Positions 24,684-35,135 are shown, counted from the first letter of the stretch. The stretch: 64,000 nucleotides of DNA from Plantibacter sp. VKM Ac-2880 (GCF_015351235.1 NZ_JADKSJ010000001.1:1567668-1631667), one strand, 5' to 3'. The notes: a model not told the origin generated them from the sequence alone. A program made the numbers and translations.

Positions 24684-25469
24684 GTGATGACGAGGCACTC
24701 CGCACCGGTGGACGGCTTCCTGTACGGCCTCTACGCGAGACGCCTGCGGAAGACGTTCAGTCCGCAGACACTGCCGCACCATGTCGCGATGATCATCGAC
24801 GGCAACCGGCGGTGGGCCAAGCAGCTCGGCTACGAGACGGCGGCCCACGGCCACCGTGCGGGCGCGGCGAAGATGCGGGAGTTCCTCACCTGGTGCGACG
24901 ACCTCGGCATCGGCGTGGTCACCCTGTACCTGCTGTCCAGCGACAACCTCGTGAACCGGGCCCCGGACGAACTCGACGACCTCGTCGACATCATCGCCGA
25001 TCTGGCGGAGGGGCTGTCGCACTATCGCGACTGGCGGGTGAAGCACGTCGGGTCGAGCGCGGGGCTCCCCGAGTCGCTGCGCACCGCGCTGGAGAGCGCC
25101 GAGGAGCGCACGGCCGATCGCGCGGGGATGCACATCAACCTCGCCGTCGGGTACGGCGGACGGACGGAGATCGTCGACGCCATGCGGGCGATCGTCGCCA
25201 AGCACCATCTCGAGGGGCGGAGTCTCGAGGACCTCGCTGCCCTGCTCACCCCCGACCTCATCGGTGAGCACCTCTACACGGGTGGCCAGCCGGACCCTGA
25301 CCTCGTGATCCGCACGAGCGGGGAGCAGCGGATGAGCGACTTCATGCTGTGGCAGAGCGCGCACAGTGAGTTCTACTTCGTGGAGGCGCTCGGTCCCGAC
25401 CTCCGCGAGGTCGACTTCCTGCGGGCCCTCCGCGACTTCTCCAGGCGGCAGCGGCGGTTCGGCGGATGA
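24684..25469 (+). CDS. Isoprenyl transferase (cis-prenyl diphosphate synthase)
   Basis: 261 residues. The cis-prenyltransferase signature HVAMIIDGNRRWAK holds the catalytic Asp and Asn; the second conserved region ends in RTSGEQRMSDFMLWQ. These enzymes extend allylic diphosphates with Z double bonds toward the lipid carrier for cell-wall precursors. The neighbourhood matches M. tuberculosis Rv1086, a short-chain Z,E-farnesyl diphosphate synthase, rather than the long-chain decaprenyl enzyme, so I favour the short-chain role by position. GTG 24684 is followed by an alternative ATG at once. The stop overlaps the next gene. Confidence 0.92.
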   Translation: MMTRHSAPVDGFLYGLYARRLRKTFSPQTLPHHVAMIIDGNRRWAKQLGYETAAHGHRAGAAKMREFLTWCDDLGIGVVTLYLLSSDNLVNRAPDELDDLVDIIADLAEGLSHYRDWRVKHVGSSAGLPESLRTALESAEERTADRAGMHINLAVGYGGRTEIVDAMRAIVAKHHLEGRSLEDLAALLTPDLIGEHLYTGGQPDPDLVIRTSGEQRMSDFMLWQSAHSEFYFVEALGPDLREVDFLRALRDFSRRQRRFGG

Positions 25470-26632
25470 GCCGGCACCCCGACAAGCAGACCGCGGACCC
25501 GGGCGACGCTGACGACCGTCTGTCCGCCTTCCAGGCCGACTTCGGTGAGGACACCGGCTATCTCAACTACGGCAGCGTCGGGCCGCTGTCCCGGAGGGCG
25601 GAGGCGGAGGCTGCCCGGTGGAACGAGGTGCTCGGTCGTGCGGTGTTCGGCGGGCTCGCCGACGTCGACGCGCTGGACGCACGGATGCGCGCCACCGTCG
25701 GTGCGCTCACGGGGTTCCGGCCCGATCAGATCGTGGCCCAGCCGAACACCTCGCAGGGCCTCGTCCACACGATGTTCGGACTGAGCGGGGTCGTCCTCCT
25801 CTCGGCGGCCGAGTACCCCTCGCTCCCGTTGGCGGCGGAACGGGCGTCGCAGCACCGGGGCGTCCTCACCCCCCGCTGGTTGGAGACCGATCGCGGCCAC
25901 GTGACCGCAGACCGCATCCGCTCGCAGCTCGACGACGAGGTGACCGCGGTCGCCGTCAGCCTCGTCGACTACCGGACGGGGTTCGTGGCCGATCTGCACG
26001 CGATCCGCGAGGTGATCGGGGACCGCCTGCTGATCGTGGACGCCATCCAGGGCTTCGGCGTGGTCGACGCGCCGTTCGAAGCGGCCGACGTCGTCGCCAG
26101 CGGCGGACAGAAGTGGATGCGCGCCGGCTGGGGCACCGGGTTCCTCGCCCTGAGCGACCGGGCCCTGGACCGGCTCGAGCCGGTCCTCTCCGGGGTCACC
26201 GGAACGGAGGAACCCTGGCCGTACGCCGAGACGCCCGAACCGAGCCGGACCGCGAGCGCGTACTCGATCACCCGCGCCGACCCGTTCGCGGCTGCACGCT
26301 TCGCCGCGTCCCTGGAGGCGACCCTGGCCGTGGGGACGCCGGTGATCCAGCGTGCCATCGCGGGGCTCGTGAGCGAGGCCATCGAGCTGGCCGACGAGTT
26401 CGGCATCCCCGTGCTCACCTCGCGCGACGAGCGTGAACGGGCCGGGATCGTCGCACTGGAGCCCGAGGAGGAGGTCCTCGAGACCCTCTCGGCCTCGCTG
26501 GCGAACCACGGCGTCACCGCGACCACCCGTGGTGCGACCGTGCGGCTCAGCGTGCACGCCGGCACCACGCGCGAGACGCTGGAGCTGCTCCGCGGGGCGC
26601 TGGTGTCGTTCGCGACCGCAGCGAGCTACTGA
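25466..26632 (+). CDS. Class V aminotransferase-fold PLP enzyme
   Basis: 388 residues, fold type I PLP enzyme of the NifS/CsdB/isopenicillin-N-epimerase-like class. The N-terminal substrate segment TGYLNYGSVGPLS, the PLP-ring Asp in IVDAIQGFG and the PLP Lys in GGQKWMRAGWG are visible. No Cys sits in the loop where cysteine desulfurases carry theirs, so sulfur mobilisation is unlikely and the substrate is unknown. It overlaps the prenyl synthase stop (ATGA), so the two are coupled. The link to prenyl synthesis is by position only. Confidence 0.82.
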   Translation: MSRHPDKQTADPGDADDRLSAFQADFGEDTGYLNYGSVGPLSRRAEAEAARWNEVLGRAVFGGLADVDALDARMRATVGALTGFRPDQIVAQPNTSQGLVHTMFGLSGVVLLSAAEYPSLPLAAERASQHRGVLTPRWLETDRGHVTADRIRSQLDDEVTAVAVSLVDYRTGFVADLHAIREVIGDRLLIVDAIQGFGVVDAPFEAADVVASGGQKWMRAGWGTGFLALSDRALDRLEPVLSGVTGTEEPWPYAETPEPSRTASAYSITRADPFAAARFAASLEATLAVGTPVIQRAIAGLVSEAIELADEFGIPVLTSRDERERAGIVALEPEEEVLETLSASLANHGVTATTRGATVRLSVHAGTTRETLELLRGALVSFATAASY

Positions 26633-26672
26633 TCCTCAACTCCACCGCTGGTTCCTGCGGCGACCCCCATCT

Positions 26673-26694
26673 GTTCACCTTCCTGTAACAGGAC
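26673..26694 (+). promoter_or_regulatory. Possible Pho-box-like element upstream of phoH
   Basis: GTTCACCTTCC matches the 11-base half-site pattern of actinobacterial PhoP boxes; the following 11 bases (TGTAACAGGAC) match poorly. A second lone half-site, GTTCATCTCAT, lies at 26736-26746. The 221-base gap holds no convincing gene. Confidence 0.2.
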
Positions 26695-26853
26695 ACGGGG
26701 CGTGTCGTCGCATCGATGTCGGTGGCCGGACGTACGTTCATCTCATCGGGCATGGAGCCCGGTCGAGACGGCCACACAAGTTCGGCTCGAAACCCTGCAG
26801 GCGGCCGTTTCGCACAGTGATCCGAGCATCAGTTGCTCGGGGTGGGAGTGGTT

Positions 26854-28257
26854 GTGGCCTCGCGAGACATCCAGCACACGTCAGCTGACACCGAGACGCG
26901 GACCGCGTCGACGGACACACGCCGACGACCCGCAGACCGCACGGCGAGCCGAGGGGATCAGGCGCAGGCCGAGATCACCTACGTGCTCGACACCTCCGTG
27001 CTGCTGTCGGACCCGAAGGCGCTCTTCCGCTTCGCCGAGCACGCCGTCGTCATCCCGGTCGTGGTCATCAGCGAGCTCGAGGGCAAGCGCAACGACCCGG
27101 AGATCGGGTACTTCGCGCGTCAGGCGCTCCGCATCCTCGACGAGCTGCGGATCGAGCACGAACGACTCGACTTCCCGATCCCCGTCGGTGACGGCGGCTC
27201 GCTGCGCGTCGAGCTCAACCACTCGAGCATGGCGGCCCTGCCGTCGGGGCTCCAGCTGGGCGACAACGACTCGCGCATCCTCGCGGTGGCCCTGAACCTC
27301 GCCAACGACGGCCTGGCCGTCACGGTCGTCTCCAAGGACCTTCCGCTCCGGGTCAAGGCGGCGTCCATCGGTCTGCAAGCGGAGGAGTACCGCGCCGAGT
27401 TGGCGGTCGACTCCGGTTGGACGGGGATGTCGGAGATCACCCTCGGAGCCGACGACATGAGCGTCCTGTACGAGCGCGAGGAGGGGACCACCCCGCTCGT
27501 CGAGGACATGCCCGTCAACACCGGACTCGTCATCCACTCGGATCGCGGCTCGGCGCTCGGGCGGGTGACCGGCAAGCGGAGCTACAAGCTCGTCCGGGGC
27601 GACCGCGACGTCTTCGGCCTGCACGGTCGCTCGGCCGAGCAGCGCCTCGCGATCGACCTGTTGCTCGACCCCGAGATCGGGATCCTGTCGCTGGGAGGTC
27701 GAGCAGGGACGGGGAAGTCCGCGCTCGCGCTCTGCGCGGGTCTCGAAGCGGTCCTCGAGCGCCAGGCGCACAAGAAGATCATGGTCTTCCGTCCGCTGTA
27801 CGCGGTCGGCGGTCAGGAGCTCGGGTACCTGCCCGGCGACCAGGGCGAGAAGATGAACCCCTGGGGACAGGCCATCTTCGACACCCTCGGCGCCGTCGTG
27901 TCGCAGAACGTCCTGGACGAGGTGGTGGAGCGCGGCATCCTCGAGGTGCTCCCGCTGACCCACATCCGTGGCCGATCGCTGCACGACGCGTTCGTGATCG
28001 TCGACGAGGCGCAGTCGCTCGAACGCAACGTCCTGCTGACGGTGCTCAGTCGGATCGGCCAGAACTCGCGGGTGGTGCTCACGCACGACGTCGCGCAGCG
28101 CGACAACCTCCGGGTCGGCCGTCACGACGGCGTCGCGTCGGTGATCGAGACGCTCAAGGGACACCCCCTGTTCGCCCACGTGACGCTGACGCGCTCCGAG
28201 CGCTCCGCGATCGCTGCACTCGTCACGGAGATGCTCGAGGGCAACGAGCTCGCCTAG
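26854..28257 (+). CDS. PhoH family protein with N-terminal PIN domain (PhoH2 type)
   Basis: About 467 residues. Residues ~35-175 are a PIN RNase domain ([12 protein letters not shown] with the first acidic residue, [10 protein letters not shown], and [12 protein letters not shown]). The C-terminal ~240 are a PhoH ATPase with Walker [13 protein letters not shown] and Walker B VIVDEAQS. PhoH2 proteins unwind and cut RNA with ATP; M. tuberculosis Rv1095 is the positional match. The start is uncertain: TTG 26833, GTG 26842, GTG 26848 and GTG 26854 are all in frame, and GTG 26854 has the best-placed purine stretch before it. Confidence 0.9.
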   Translation: MASRDIQHTSADTETRTASTDTRRRPADRTASRGDQAQAEITYVLDTSVLLSDPKALFRFAEHAVVIPVVVISELEGKRNDPEIGYFARQALRILDELRIEHERLDFPIPVGDGGSLRVELNHSSMAALPSGLQLGDNDSRILAVALNLANDGLAVTVVSKDLPLRVKAASIGLQAEEYRAELAVDSGWTGMSEITLGADDMSVLYEREEGTTPLVEDMPVNTGLVIHSDRGSALGRVTGKRSYKLVRGDRDVFGLHGRSAEQRLAIDLLLDPEIGILSLGGRAGTGKSALALCAGLEAVLERQAHKKIMVFRPLYAVGGQELGYLPGDQGEKMNPWGQAIFDTLGAVVSQNVLDEVVERGILEVLPLTHIRGRSLHDAFVIVDEAQSLERNVLLTVLSRIGQNSRVVLTHDVAQRDNLRVGRHDGVASVIETLKGHPLFAHVTLTRSERSAIAALVTEMLEGNELA

Positions 28258-28343
28258 CCCTGGCCCGGGCGGAGTCGGGGTCGATCGACCTCGGCTCCAC
28301 CCGGGGCTGTGGAGAACTCCCGCGGCGGTCCTGGCGGCCGACC

Positions 28344-28349
28344 TATCCT
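28344..28349 (+). promoter_or_regulatory. -10 box of leaderless prepilin peptidase gene
   Basis: TATCCT ends 6 bases before ATG 28356, with no ribosome binding site. Confidence 0.5.
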
Positions 28350-28355
28350 GACGGC

Positions 28356-28946
28356 ATGCCGACACGTCCGAGAAGCCGTCGTCGCTCGCGCCGCAGGCTC
28401 TCCTCGGCCGTCTGGATGGTGCCGATGGCTGCCGCGCTCATCGCTGGCACGGTGTCGAGTGAGGGGCTGCACCTCCGCCCGGTGGCCATCCTGCTGGTGT
28501 GGCTCGCCTGCATCACGCCGTCACTCGTCCGCATCGACCTCGCCGAGCATCGTCTGCCGAACCGCATCGTGCTGCCGGCGCTCGCGGTCGCTGTTCCGCT
28601 CGGCGTCTTCGACGCGCTGGTCGTCGGGCGGATGCCCGGTGAGCCGCTCCTCGCCGGCCTGCTCGTCGGCGGGGCGTTGTACGCGTGCGCAGTCTTCGGC
28701 GGGCTCGGCATGGGCGACGTGAAGCTCGGTGCCCTGCTCGGCACGACGGTCGGGTGCTTCGGCGTGTCGGCGGTGCTGCCGTTCGCCGTGGTGTCGATCT
28801 GCTCCGCCGGTGTGGTCGGCGCGATCGTCGTGGTCGTGACGCGGTCCGCCAGCGGTTGTGCAGGCTGGAGAACCCGGATCCCGTTCGGTCCCTTCCTCCT
28901 GCTCGGCTGCTGGAGCGCGGTCGCCCTGGCCGTCATCACCGGCTAG
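28356..28946 (+). CDS. A24 family prepilin peptidase-like protein
   Basis: 196 residues with a basic N-terminus and about six membrane helices. The two catalytic Asp sites of type IV prepilin peptidases are visible: SLVRIDLAEHRLPN and GMGDVKLGALLG (GxGDxK). The N-terminal methyltransferase domain of large PilD is absent, as in the short TadV/FppA-like form. It should cut prepilin leaders at the membrane. No pilin or Tad secretion gene is in the window, so the substrate lies elsewhere. Confidence 0.88.
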   Translation: MPTRPRSRRRSRRRLSSAVWMVPMAAALIAGTVSSEGLHLRPVAILLVWLACITPSLVRIDLAEHRLPNRIVLPALAVAVPLGVFDALVVGRMPGEPLLAGLLVGGALYACAVFGGLGMGDVKLGALLGTTVGCFGVSAVLPFAVVSICSAGVVGAIVVVVTRSASGCAGWRTRIPFGPFLLLGCWSAVALAVITG

Positions 28947-28956
28947 GGCGACGGAA

Positions 28957-28986
28957 CGGCCCCGGATCCGAGGGGATCCGGGGCCG
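28957..28986. terminator. Terminator between the prepilin peptidase gene and fumC
   Basis: A perfect 13-base stem, CGGCCCCGGATCC and its complement, with loop GAGG, between convergent stops. Confidence 0.85.
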
Positions 28987-29016
28987 AAACGGTGCGTCTG
29001 GGCGAAGCGTCGAGGC

Positions 29017-30420
29017 TCAGCCGGGGTGCGTCATCGAGAGCACGTCGAGGGCGGTGTCCAACTGCTCCTCGGTGATCTCGCCGCGCTCGACGAAGCCGAG
29101 GTCGACGACGGCCTCACGAACGGTCAGGCCCTTCGCGACCGAGTGCTTCGCGATCTTCGCCGCCGACTCGTACCCGATGATCTTGTTGAGCGGGGTGACG
29201 ATCGACGGCGATGAGCCGGCGAGGGCCGCCGCGCGGTCGAGGTTCGCTTCGAGCCCGTCGACGGTCTTGTCGGCGAGGACTCGCGTGGCGTTCGACAGGA
29301 GCCGGATGCTCTCGAGGAGTGCCGTCCCCATCACGGGGATCGCGACGTTGAGCTCGAAGGAACCGGAGGCACCGGCCCAGGCGATCGTCGCGTCGTTCCC
29401 GATGACCCGGGCACCGACCATGAGGACGGCTTCGGGGATCACGGGGTTGACCTTGCCCGGCATGATCGAGGAGCCGGGCTGGAGGTCGGGGATGTGGAGT
29501 TCGCCGAGGCCGGTGTTGGGTCCGGAACCCATCCACCGGAGGTCGTTGCAGATCTTCGTGAGGCTCACCGCGATGACGCGGAGGGCTCCGGAGGCGTCGA
29601 CGAGACCGTCGCGAGCGCCCTGGGCCTCGAAGTGGTCCTGTGCCTCGGTGATGGGCAGCTCGGTCTCCTGCGCCAGCAGCTCGATCACGAGCTGCGGGAA
29701 GCCCTTCGGCGTGTTGATGCCGGTGCCCGTCGCGGTGCCACCGAGCGGGACCTCGGCGACCCGGGGGAGTGCTGTGCGGACGCGCTCGATCCCGAGGCGC
29801 ATCTGCCGCGCGTACCCACCGAACTCCTGGCCGAGCGTCACCGGGGTGGCGTCCATGAGGTGCGTCCGGCCGGGCTTCACGGCGGTCTTCCAGAGCTCGG
29901 CCTTGCGTTCCAGCGACACGGCGAGGTGGTCGAGCGCGGGGATCAGGTCGTCGATGAGCGCGCTCGTCACCGCGATGTGCACCGAGGTCGGGAACACGTC
30001 GTTGGAGGACTGCGAGGCGTTGACGTGGTCGTTGGGGTGCACGGGGCTGCCGAGACGCGCACTCGCGAGCGTCGCCAGGACCTCGTTCATGTTCATGTTC
30101 GACGAGGTGCCGCTGCCGGTCTGGTAGGTGTCGACGGGGAACTGGGCGTCGTGGGCGCCCGTGATGACCTCGTCGGCCGCCGCTGCGATCGCGTCGGCGA
30201 CGCCCTGGTCGAGGACGCCGAGCTTCGCGTTGGCGAGCGCCGCGGACTTCTTGATCCGTGCCAGCGAGGCGATCTGCGCCGACTCGAGTCCGCTGCCCGA
30301 GATCGGGAAGTTCTCGACGGCCCGCTGCGTTTGGGCGCCGTAGAGTGCGTTCGCGGGGACGCGGACCTCACCCATGGTGTCGTGTTCGATGCGGTACTCG
30401 GTTGCTGAGGTGTCTACCAC
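29017..30420 (-). CDS. fumC: Class II fumarate hydratase
   Basis: 467 residues. It interconverts fumarate and malate in the TCA cycle without an iron-sulfur cluster. The signature [11 protein letters not shown] is complete and the active-site segments [20 protein letters not shown] and [10 protein letters not shown] are present. GTG 30420 is preceded by AAGGAG about 10 bases away. The next genes in the same direction upstream are carbonic anhydrase and DUF4245; in mycobacteria fumC and DUF4245 flank glpX instead. Confidence 0.97.
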   Translation of the reverse strand: MVDTSATEYRIEHDTMGEVRVPANALYGAQTQRAVENFPISGSGLESAQIASLARIKKSAALANAKLGVLDQGVADAIAAAADEVITGAHDAQFPVDTYQTGSGTSSNMNMNEVLATLASARLGSPVHPNDHVNASQSSNDVFPTSVHIAVTSALIDDLIPALDHLAVSLERKAELWKTAVKPGRTHLMDATPVTLGQEFGGYARQMRLGIERVRTALPRVAEVPLGGTATGTGINTPKGFPQLVIELLAQETELPITEAQDHFEAQGARDGLVDASGALRVIAVSLTKICNDLRWMGSGPNTGLGELHIPDLQPGSSIMPGKVNPVIPEAVLMVGARVIGNDATIAWAGASGSFELNVAIPVMGTALLESIRLLSNATRVLADKTVDGLEANLDRAAALAGSSPSIVTPLNKIIGYESAAKIAKHSVAKGLTVREAVVDLGFVERGEITEEQLDTALDVLSMTHPG

Positions 30421-30487
30421 GCTGTTCGTTCTCCTTCGTGCGATTGCGGTGGTGCTGCGCAGCGCCGGTCGGCGCGCGGGGTGGAGG

Positions 30488-31129
30488 TCATTCGGGGACG
30501 GTGACGTCGCCGATCACGATGTCGGCGACGGCGGTGCCCTCGAGGAGTTTGTAGTTCGCGCCGATGATCGCGACGGTCCCGGCGGCGACCGCGTCGCTGA
30601 TGAGTTCGGATCGCGAGACGACCTCCATCACCGTGCGGCGGAGGTGGCGTCGTCCGACCTCGGAGGTGTCCACAGAGGCGGCGTCGATCGGCGCGGGGCC
30701 GGCGACCGCACTCACGGCGGGGACGATCTGCTGGATGAGCTGGTCGATGTAGGGCGGCAGCGGGACGGCGTCCTCGATCTGCGAGTCGATCGCTGCGCGG
30801 ACCGCGCCGCACTCGTCGTGCGCCAGCACGAGGATGAGCGGGACCTGCAGGACGCCGACCGCGTACTCGAGGGTGCCGAGCACCGAGTCGGAGACGATCT
30901 GGCCGGCGTTGCGCACCACGAAGAGGTCGCCGAGGCCCTTGTCGAAGATGATCTCAGCAGCGAGCCGGGAGTCCGAGCACCCGAAGATGACGGCCTCCGG
31001 AGCCTGCGAATGCGCGAGGGTCGCCCGGCGCTCGACGTCCTGGCGGGGGTGGGCTGGCTGGCCGGCGACGAACCGCGCGTTGCCACGCTGCATCTCGCGC
31101 CAGACGGCACCGGGGCGCTTCTGGGTCAT
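30488..31129 (-). CDS. Beta-class carbonic anhydrase
   Basis: 213 residues. It interconverts CO2 and bicarbonate in the cytoplasm. Zinc ligands and the Asp-Arg pair are clear: CSDSR (first Cys plus Asp/Arg) and AHDECGA (His and second Cys). RNAGQIVSD is the usual support loop. The DUF4245 gene overlaps its start by 4 bases on the same strand, so it sits in the xseA-xseB-DUF4245 transcript, and may supply bicarbonate for carboxylases. Confidence 0.94.
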   Translation of the reverse strand: MTQKRPGAVWREMQRGNARFVAGQPAHPRQDVERRATLAHSQAPEAVIFGCSDSRLAAEIIFDKGLGDLFVVRNAGQIVSDSVLGTLEYAVGVLQVPLILVLAHDECGAVRAAIDSQIEDAVPLPPYIDQLIQQIVPAVSAVAGPAPIDAASVDTSEVGRRHLRRTVMEVVSRSELISDAVAAGTVAIIGANYKLLEGTAVADIVIGDVTVPE

Positions 31130-31821
31130 TCGGAGTCCGTTTCTGCAGGGGCGCCCGATGGGGCGTCGAGGTTGGCGGTGACCCCGGCGCGCACGGAGCG
31201 TGCGACGTCGAGGACGTACTCGGGCTTCGCGGTGCCGAACACGGCGATGGTGCTGCGCCCGGCGACGGTCGAGAGGGCGTAACCGACGTTGCCCTCCTCG
31301 GCACCGCTGCCGTTCGCGTATTCGACCCAGTCGACGCCGTCGATCGTGACGGTGCCGGTCGGGCGGGCGTCGTCCAGTTCGGCCACCAGCCAGGTGTCGT
31401 TCGCGTCGACGCCCTGCACGAGCCCGACGAACTCGTCGTCAGGGGAGATCAGGCCGACGTTCCAGGAGCGGATGTCGGGGGTGCCGGCGACGGGTGAGCT
31501 GCCGGTGCGCACCTCCGCGTAGTTGCTGCCCCAGTCGTCACCGAGCTCCGGGGTGAGCAGCGGGACGGGGAGGTCGGGCTGTGCTTGGCCGGCCAGCTGC
31601 GCGTAGTCGACGGTCGGACGCTCCGGCGCTTCGCCGCGAGGGACGGCGAGCACGATCACGACGACGAGCCCGACCGTGGCCAGGAGCGAGAGGACGAGGT
31701 TGTTGACGGTCTTGCGGGACCGGTAGAGCCGGGAGTTCTCGGCCTTGCGGTCGGCGGTCTCCTGCGGCGTCTCGGGGCGGCCGAGCTCGGCGACGACGCG
31801 TGGCGGCTTGGTGTCCTTCAC
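31126..31821 (-). CDS. DUF4245 family membrane protein
   Basis: 231 residues: cytoplasmic N-terminus with a conserved [29 protein letters not shown] segment (positions about 11-40), one membrane helix (about 41-60), and an extracytoplasmic domain. DUF4245 is an actinobacterial family without known function; the mycobacterial equivalent (Rv1100) lies beside glpX and fumC. GTG 31821 overlaps the xseB stop by 4 bases and gives the family start; an upstream extension would lie inside xseB. Confidence 0.85.
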   Translation of the reverse strand: MKDTKPPRVVAELGRPETPQETADRKAENSRLYRSRKTVNNLVLSLLATVGLVVVIVLAVPRGEAPERPTVDYAQLAGQAQPDLPVPLLTPELGDDWGSNYAEVRTGSSPVAGTPDIRSWNVGLISPDDEFVGLVQGVDANDTWLVAELDDARPTGTVTIDGVDWVEYANGSGAEEGNVGYALSTVAGRSTIAVFGTAKPEYVLDVARSVRAGVTANLDAPSGAPAETDSE

Positions 31822-32054
31822 CGTGTGGCGTCCGTGGGTGCGGATCCGAGCTGTGCCGCGCGGGCGGCGTCCAGCCGGGCCTTCGCGCCGATCAGCCATT
31901 CCTCGCAGCGCTGGGCGAGCTGTTCGCCGCGTTCCCAGAGCCGGAGGGAGTCCTCGAGCGAGGCCGAGCCCTGTTCCAGCTCGGACACGACACGGACGAG
32001 TTCGTCGCGTGCCTGCTCATAGCTGAGCTCCTGGACATCGGAGGGGGTTGGCAT
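31818..32054 (-). CDS. xseB: Exodeoxyribonuclease VII small subunit
   Basis: 78 residues, the usual size. [35 protein letters not shown] (residues ~10-44) is the conserved helical hairpin. Several copies bind one XseA to form exonuclease VII, which degrades single-stranded DNA in both directions. It starts 9 bases after the xseA stop. Confidence 0.95.
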   Translation of the reverse strand: MPTPSDVQELSYEQARDELVRVVSELEQGSASLEDSLRLWERGEQLAQRCEEWLIGAKARLDAARAAQLGSAPTDATR

Positions 32055-32063
32055 GCTTCCATC

Positions 32064-33323
32064 CTATTCGTCGTCGGTCACGACGGCAGCCGTGGCCGGG
32101 CCGGTGCTGGCGGCGCCGATCGCGCCGGAGGCGAGGGTGATGAGGAGTTCGGTGCCCGCCGGGGCGTCGCCGTCGGCACGGATGACCGCGCCGCCGGGCA
32201 CGTCGCCCTGCGGGTCGGCCCGCTGGACGATGGCGTACCCGCGGTCGAGCGTGCGCTGCGGTGACAGTGCGCGGAGGTGGGCGCGGAGTTCCGTGACCTC
32301 CCGCTGGGCGCGCTCGACCGCCCGGTCGACGAGCTCCGCGCCGCGCGCGACGGTGCGCGTGAGCTCGTCGGCGCGGGAGTCGACGATCCACGACGGGTCG
32401 GCGAGGACCGGACGAGTCCGGAGGGTGGCGAGGCGGTCGATCTCGTGACCGATCATCGACGTCACCCGGGACGACAGCCGGGTGCGCGCCTGCTGCACTC
32501 GGGAGAACTCCTCCGCGACGTCGGGGACGACCCGTTTGGCGGCGTCCGTCGGCGTGGAGGCCCGGAGGTCGGCCACGTCGTCGAGCAGGGGGCGGTCGGC
32601 CTCGTGGCCGATCGCGCTCACGAGCGGGGTGCTGCACGCTGCGGCCGCCCGGACCACCCGCTCGTCGCTGAAGCCGAGGAGGTTCTGGAAGTCGCCGCCA
32701 CCGCGCGCGACGATGATCACGTCGACCTCGGGATCGGCGTCGAGCGTCTGCAGAGCGTTCACGACTTCGGCGGGCGTGCGGTCGCCCTGGACCGCGGCGT
32801 GGACGACGCGGAACCGGACGGACGGCCAGCGCAGCTCGGCGTTCCGGAGGACGTCCTTCTCGGCGTCGGAGTCCTTGCCGGTGACGAGGCCGATGCACTG
32901 CGGCAGGAAGGGGAGCGCGCGCTTCCGGGAGGCGTCGAAGAGCCCTTCGTCGGCGAGCTGCCGCCGGAGCCGCTCGAGGCGCTCGAGGAGGTCGCCGATG
33001 CCGACGTGCTTCATGGCCATCACCTGCATGGTGAGGGTGCCGCCCTTGAGCCAGTAGTTCGGCTTGACGAGCGCGACCACGTGGTCGCCCTGCTTGAGGT
33101 CGGCCGGGATCTTCGCCCGAACGGACGACCAGACGGTGAAGCCGACGGTCGCGTCGACCTCGAGGTCCTTCAGCTTGCCGTACACGTTGCCGCCGGAGGC
33201 GCCCCACTGCGTCAGCTCTCCCTCGACCCAGACCGTCCCGAGGCGGTCGATGTAGTCGCGGAGCTTCGTTCCGAGGAGCGCGACCGGCCAGGGGGCTTCC
33301 ATCGTGGCCGGTGCATCGCTCAT
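32064..33323 (-). CDS. xseA: Exodeoxyribonuclease VII large subunit
   Basis: 419 residues. N-terminal OB-fold with WVEGELTQW and the VYGKLKD strand, then the catalytic domain with VTGKDSDAEKDV, DVIIVARGGG, VSAIGHEADRPL and the DAAKRVVPD segment, and a C-terminal coiled coil ending LDRGYAIVQ. It is first of the leftward xseA-xseB-DUF4245-carbonic anhydrase set and diverges from ispH, as in mycobacteria. Confidence 0.96.
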   Translation of the reverse strand: MSDAPATMEAPWPVALLGTKLRDYIDRLGTVWVEGELTQWGASGGNVYGKLKDLEVDATVGFTVWSSVRAKIPADLKQGDHVVALVKPNYWLKGGTLTMQVMAMKHVGIGDLLERLERLRRQLADEGLFDASRKRALPFLPQCIGLVTGKDSDAEKDVLRNAELRWPSVRFRVVHAAVQGDRTPAEVVNALQTLDADPEVDVIIVARGGGDFQNLLGFSDERVVRAAAACSTPLVSAIGHEADRPLLDDVADLRASTPTDAAKRVVPDVAEEFSRVQQARTRLSSRVTSMIGHEIDRLATLRTRPVLADPSWIVDSRADELTRTVARGAELVDRAVERAQREVTELRAHLRALSPQRTLDRGYAIVQRADPQGDVPGGAVIRADGDAPAGTELLITLASGAIGAASTGPATAAVVTDDE

Positions 33324-33406
33324 CCCTCCAGCCTAGCCGCGGGCACCGACGCGACGCGGCCGGGCGACGGCGGTCCGCTCACGGCCGACTCCCGAGCGCT
33401 GCCGCG

Positions 33407-33412
33407 TAGAAT
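33407..33412 (+). promoter_or_regulatory. -10 box of leaderless ispH
   Basis: TAGAAT ends 6 bases before GTG 33419; the whole divergent spacer to xseA is 95 bases. Confidence 0.55.
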
Positions 33413-33418
33413 CCACTC

Positions 33419-34489
33419 GTGACCGATCTCCGCGACGCCCCAGCCATCGGCCTCGGCATGCCGAGGCTCCGACGCGTCGCCGGACGCCTCGTCGACCTGC
33501 CCGTCGCCGGTGAGAAGCGCGTGCTGCTCGCCGCCCCGCGCGGCTACTGCGCGGGTGTCGACCGAGCCGTGATCGCCGTCGAGAAGGCGCTCGAGCACTA
33601 CGGTGCGCCCGTGTACGTCCGGAAGCAGATCGTCCACAACGTCCACGTCGTCGACCAGCTCGAGGCGCAGGGTGCTGTCTTCGTGGAGGAGGTCGACGAG
33701 GTCCCCTCCGGTGCGCACATCGTGTTCAGCGCGCACGGGGTCTCGCCCGCCGTGGTCGACGCCGCGGCCGAGCGCGGCCTGCTCGCGATCGATGCGACCT
33801 GCCCGCTCGTCACCAAGGTGCACCGGGAGGCCGTGCGCTTCGCTCGCGACGACTATGAGATCCTGCTCATCGGACACGAGGGGCACGAAGAGGTCGAGGG
33901 TACCGCTGGCGAGGCACCCGACCACGTCACCCTCGTGACGAGTCCCGAGGCGGTGGACGGACTCGTCGTCGCCGACCCCGAGAAGGTCGTCTGGTTGTCC
34001 CAGACGACGCTGTCGGTGGACGAGACCATGGAGACGGTCCGTCGCCTGCGTGAGCGCTTCCCGAAGTTGCAGGATCCGCCGAGCGACGACATCTGTTACG
34101 CGACGCAGAACCGCCAGGTGGCCATCAAGAAGGTCGCGCAGGACGCCGACCTCGTGATCGTCGTCGGATCGGCGAACTCCTCGAACTCGGTCCGCCTCGT
34201 CGAGGTGGCCCTCGAGTACGGCGCGAAGGCCGCCTACCGCGTCGACTACGCGCACGAGATCCAGCAGGCCTGGCTCGAGGGCGTCGGCACGGTCGGGGTG
34301 ACGAGTGGCGCCTCGGTTCCGGAGGTCCTGGTGGACGAAGTGCTCGAAGAACTGGCCGGGGCCGGCTACGGCACCGTGCAGGAAGTCAAGACGGCCGAGG
34401 AGGACCTCATGTTCTCCCTGCCGAAGGAGCTCCGCAAAGACCTTGCGGGCACGACCGATCCGCGCGCCCTGGGAGGGCGCAGAACATGA
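33419..34489 (+). CDS. ispH: 4-hydroxy-3-methylbut-2-enyl diphosphate reductase
   Basis: 356 residues. Last enzyme of the MEP pathway, which makes IPP and DMAPP from HMBPP with a [4Fe-4S] cluster. The three cluster Cys are in [19 protein letters not shown] and NSSNSV-preceding [11 protein letters not shown]; the catalytic Glu is in the region of TLSVDET. The N-terminal ~30 residues precede the usual start, but GTG 33419 sits exactly 6 bases after a -10 box. The next gene overlaps its stop by 4 bases. Confidence 0.96.
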   Translation: MTDLRDAPAIGLGMPRLRRVAGRLVDLPVAGEKRVLLAAPRGYCAGVDRAVIAVEKALEHYGAPVYVRKQIVHNVHVVDQLEAQGAVFVEEVDEVPSGAHIVFSAHGVSPAVVDAAAERGLLAIDATCPLVTKVHREAVRFARDDYEILLIGHEGHEEVEGTAGEAPDHVTLVTSPEAVDGLVVADPEKVVWLSQTTLSVDETMETVRRLRERFPKLQDPPSDDICYATQNRQVAIKKVAQDADLVIVVGSANSSNSVRLVEVALEYGAKAAYRVDYAHEIQQAWLEGVGTVGVTSGASVPEVLVDEVLEELAGAGYGTVQEVKTAEEDLMFSLPKELRKDLAGTTDPRALGGRRT

Positions 34490-35088
34490 GCGAACCCCGC
34501 CCCCGTCCGCAGTTCGGCGAGTACGCGACCCCCGAGGAGCAACGCGCGAGCATCGCCGAGCCGATCGACGCGCAGCGAGCCGAAGAGCTCGGTGTGGCAC
34601 CCGTCGTCCCGGCGGATCACGGACCGGCGCAGCCGACCCTGCGTGAACAGACCCGTCACACGGCCGACGCGCCGCCGGTGACGACTCCGGCTCCATCGGC
34701 CGGACGGACCACTCGACGCCCGGTGACCGGCGACCGGCTCGCGACCTCGATCCTGCTCGGTCTCGGCCTCGTCAGCCTCATCGTGATGATGCCCGGGCTG
34801 CTCGACCTCCCCGGTCTCATCCGTCCGGCGCTCGTGCAGATGGGCGTCTCCGGCTACTCCTCCGACGGCCTGGCGAGTGCCATGGGCGTCCTGGCGCTCG
34901 GGCTCCAGATCGCCCTGTGGGTCGGGGCGATCATCCTCTCGGGGCGCTCGCTGCGCGCCGGACGACTGACGTTCTGGATCCCACTCGTCGCCGGCGTCGC
35001 CGCGAACATCGTCGTGGTGATCTGCCTGGCCATCGCCATGGGCGCCGACCCCGCGTTCATGGAGTACGTCCGCTCGCAGCAGCCGTAG
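34486..35088 (+). CDS. DUF6264-like four-helix membrane protein
   Basis: 200 residues: a hydrophilic, Pro/Ala/Arg-rich cytoplasmic N-terminus (1-~82, including [12 protein letters not shown]), then four hydrophobic helices. I recognise the layout as the actinobacterial DUF6264-like family found after ispH in Microbacteriaceae; function unknown. The start ATG overlaps the ispH stop, so it is in the ispH transcript. Confidence 0.75.
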   Translation: MSEPRPRPQFGEYATPEEQRASIAEPIDAQRAEELGVAPVVPADHGPAQPTLREQTRHTADAPPVTTPAPSAGRTTRRPVTGDRLATSILLGLGLVSLIVMMPGLLDLPGLIRPALVQMGVSGYSSDGLASAMGVLALGLQIALWVGAIILSGRSLRAGRLTFWIPLVAGVAANIVVVICLAIAMGADPAFMEYVRSQQP

Positions 35089-35105
35089 TCGCGCACCACA
35101 CGCAG

Positions 35106-35135
35106 AACGGGCCCGGCAGCGATGCCGGGCCCGTT
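35106..35135. terminator. Terminator between the DUF6264-like gene and fba
   Basis: A perfect 13-base stem, AACGGGCCCGGCA and its complement, with loop GCGA, between convergent stops. Confidence 0.85.
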
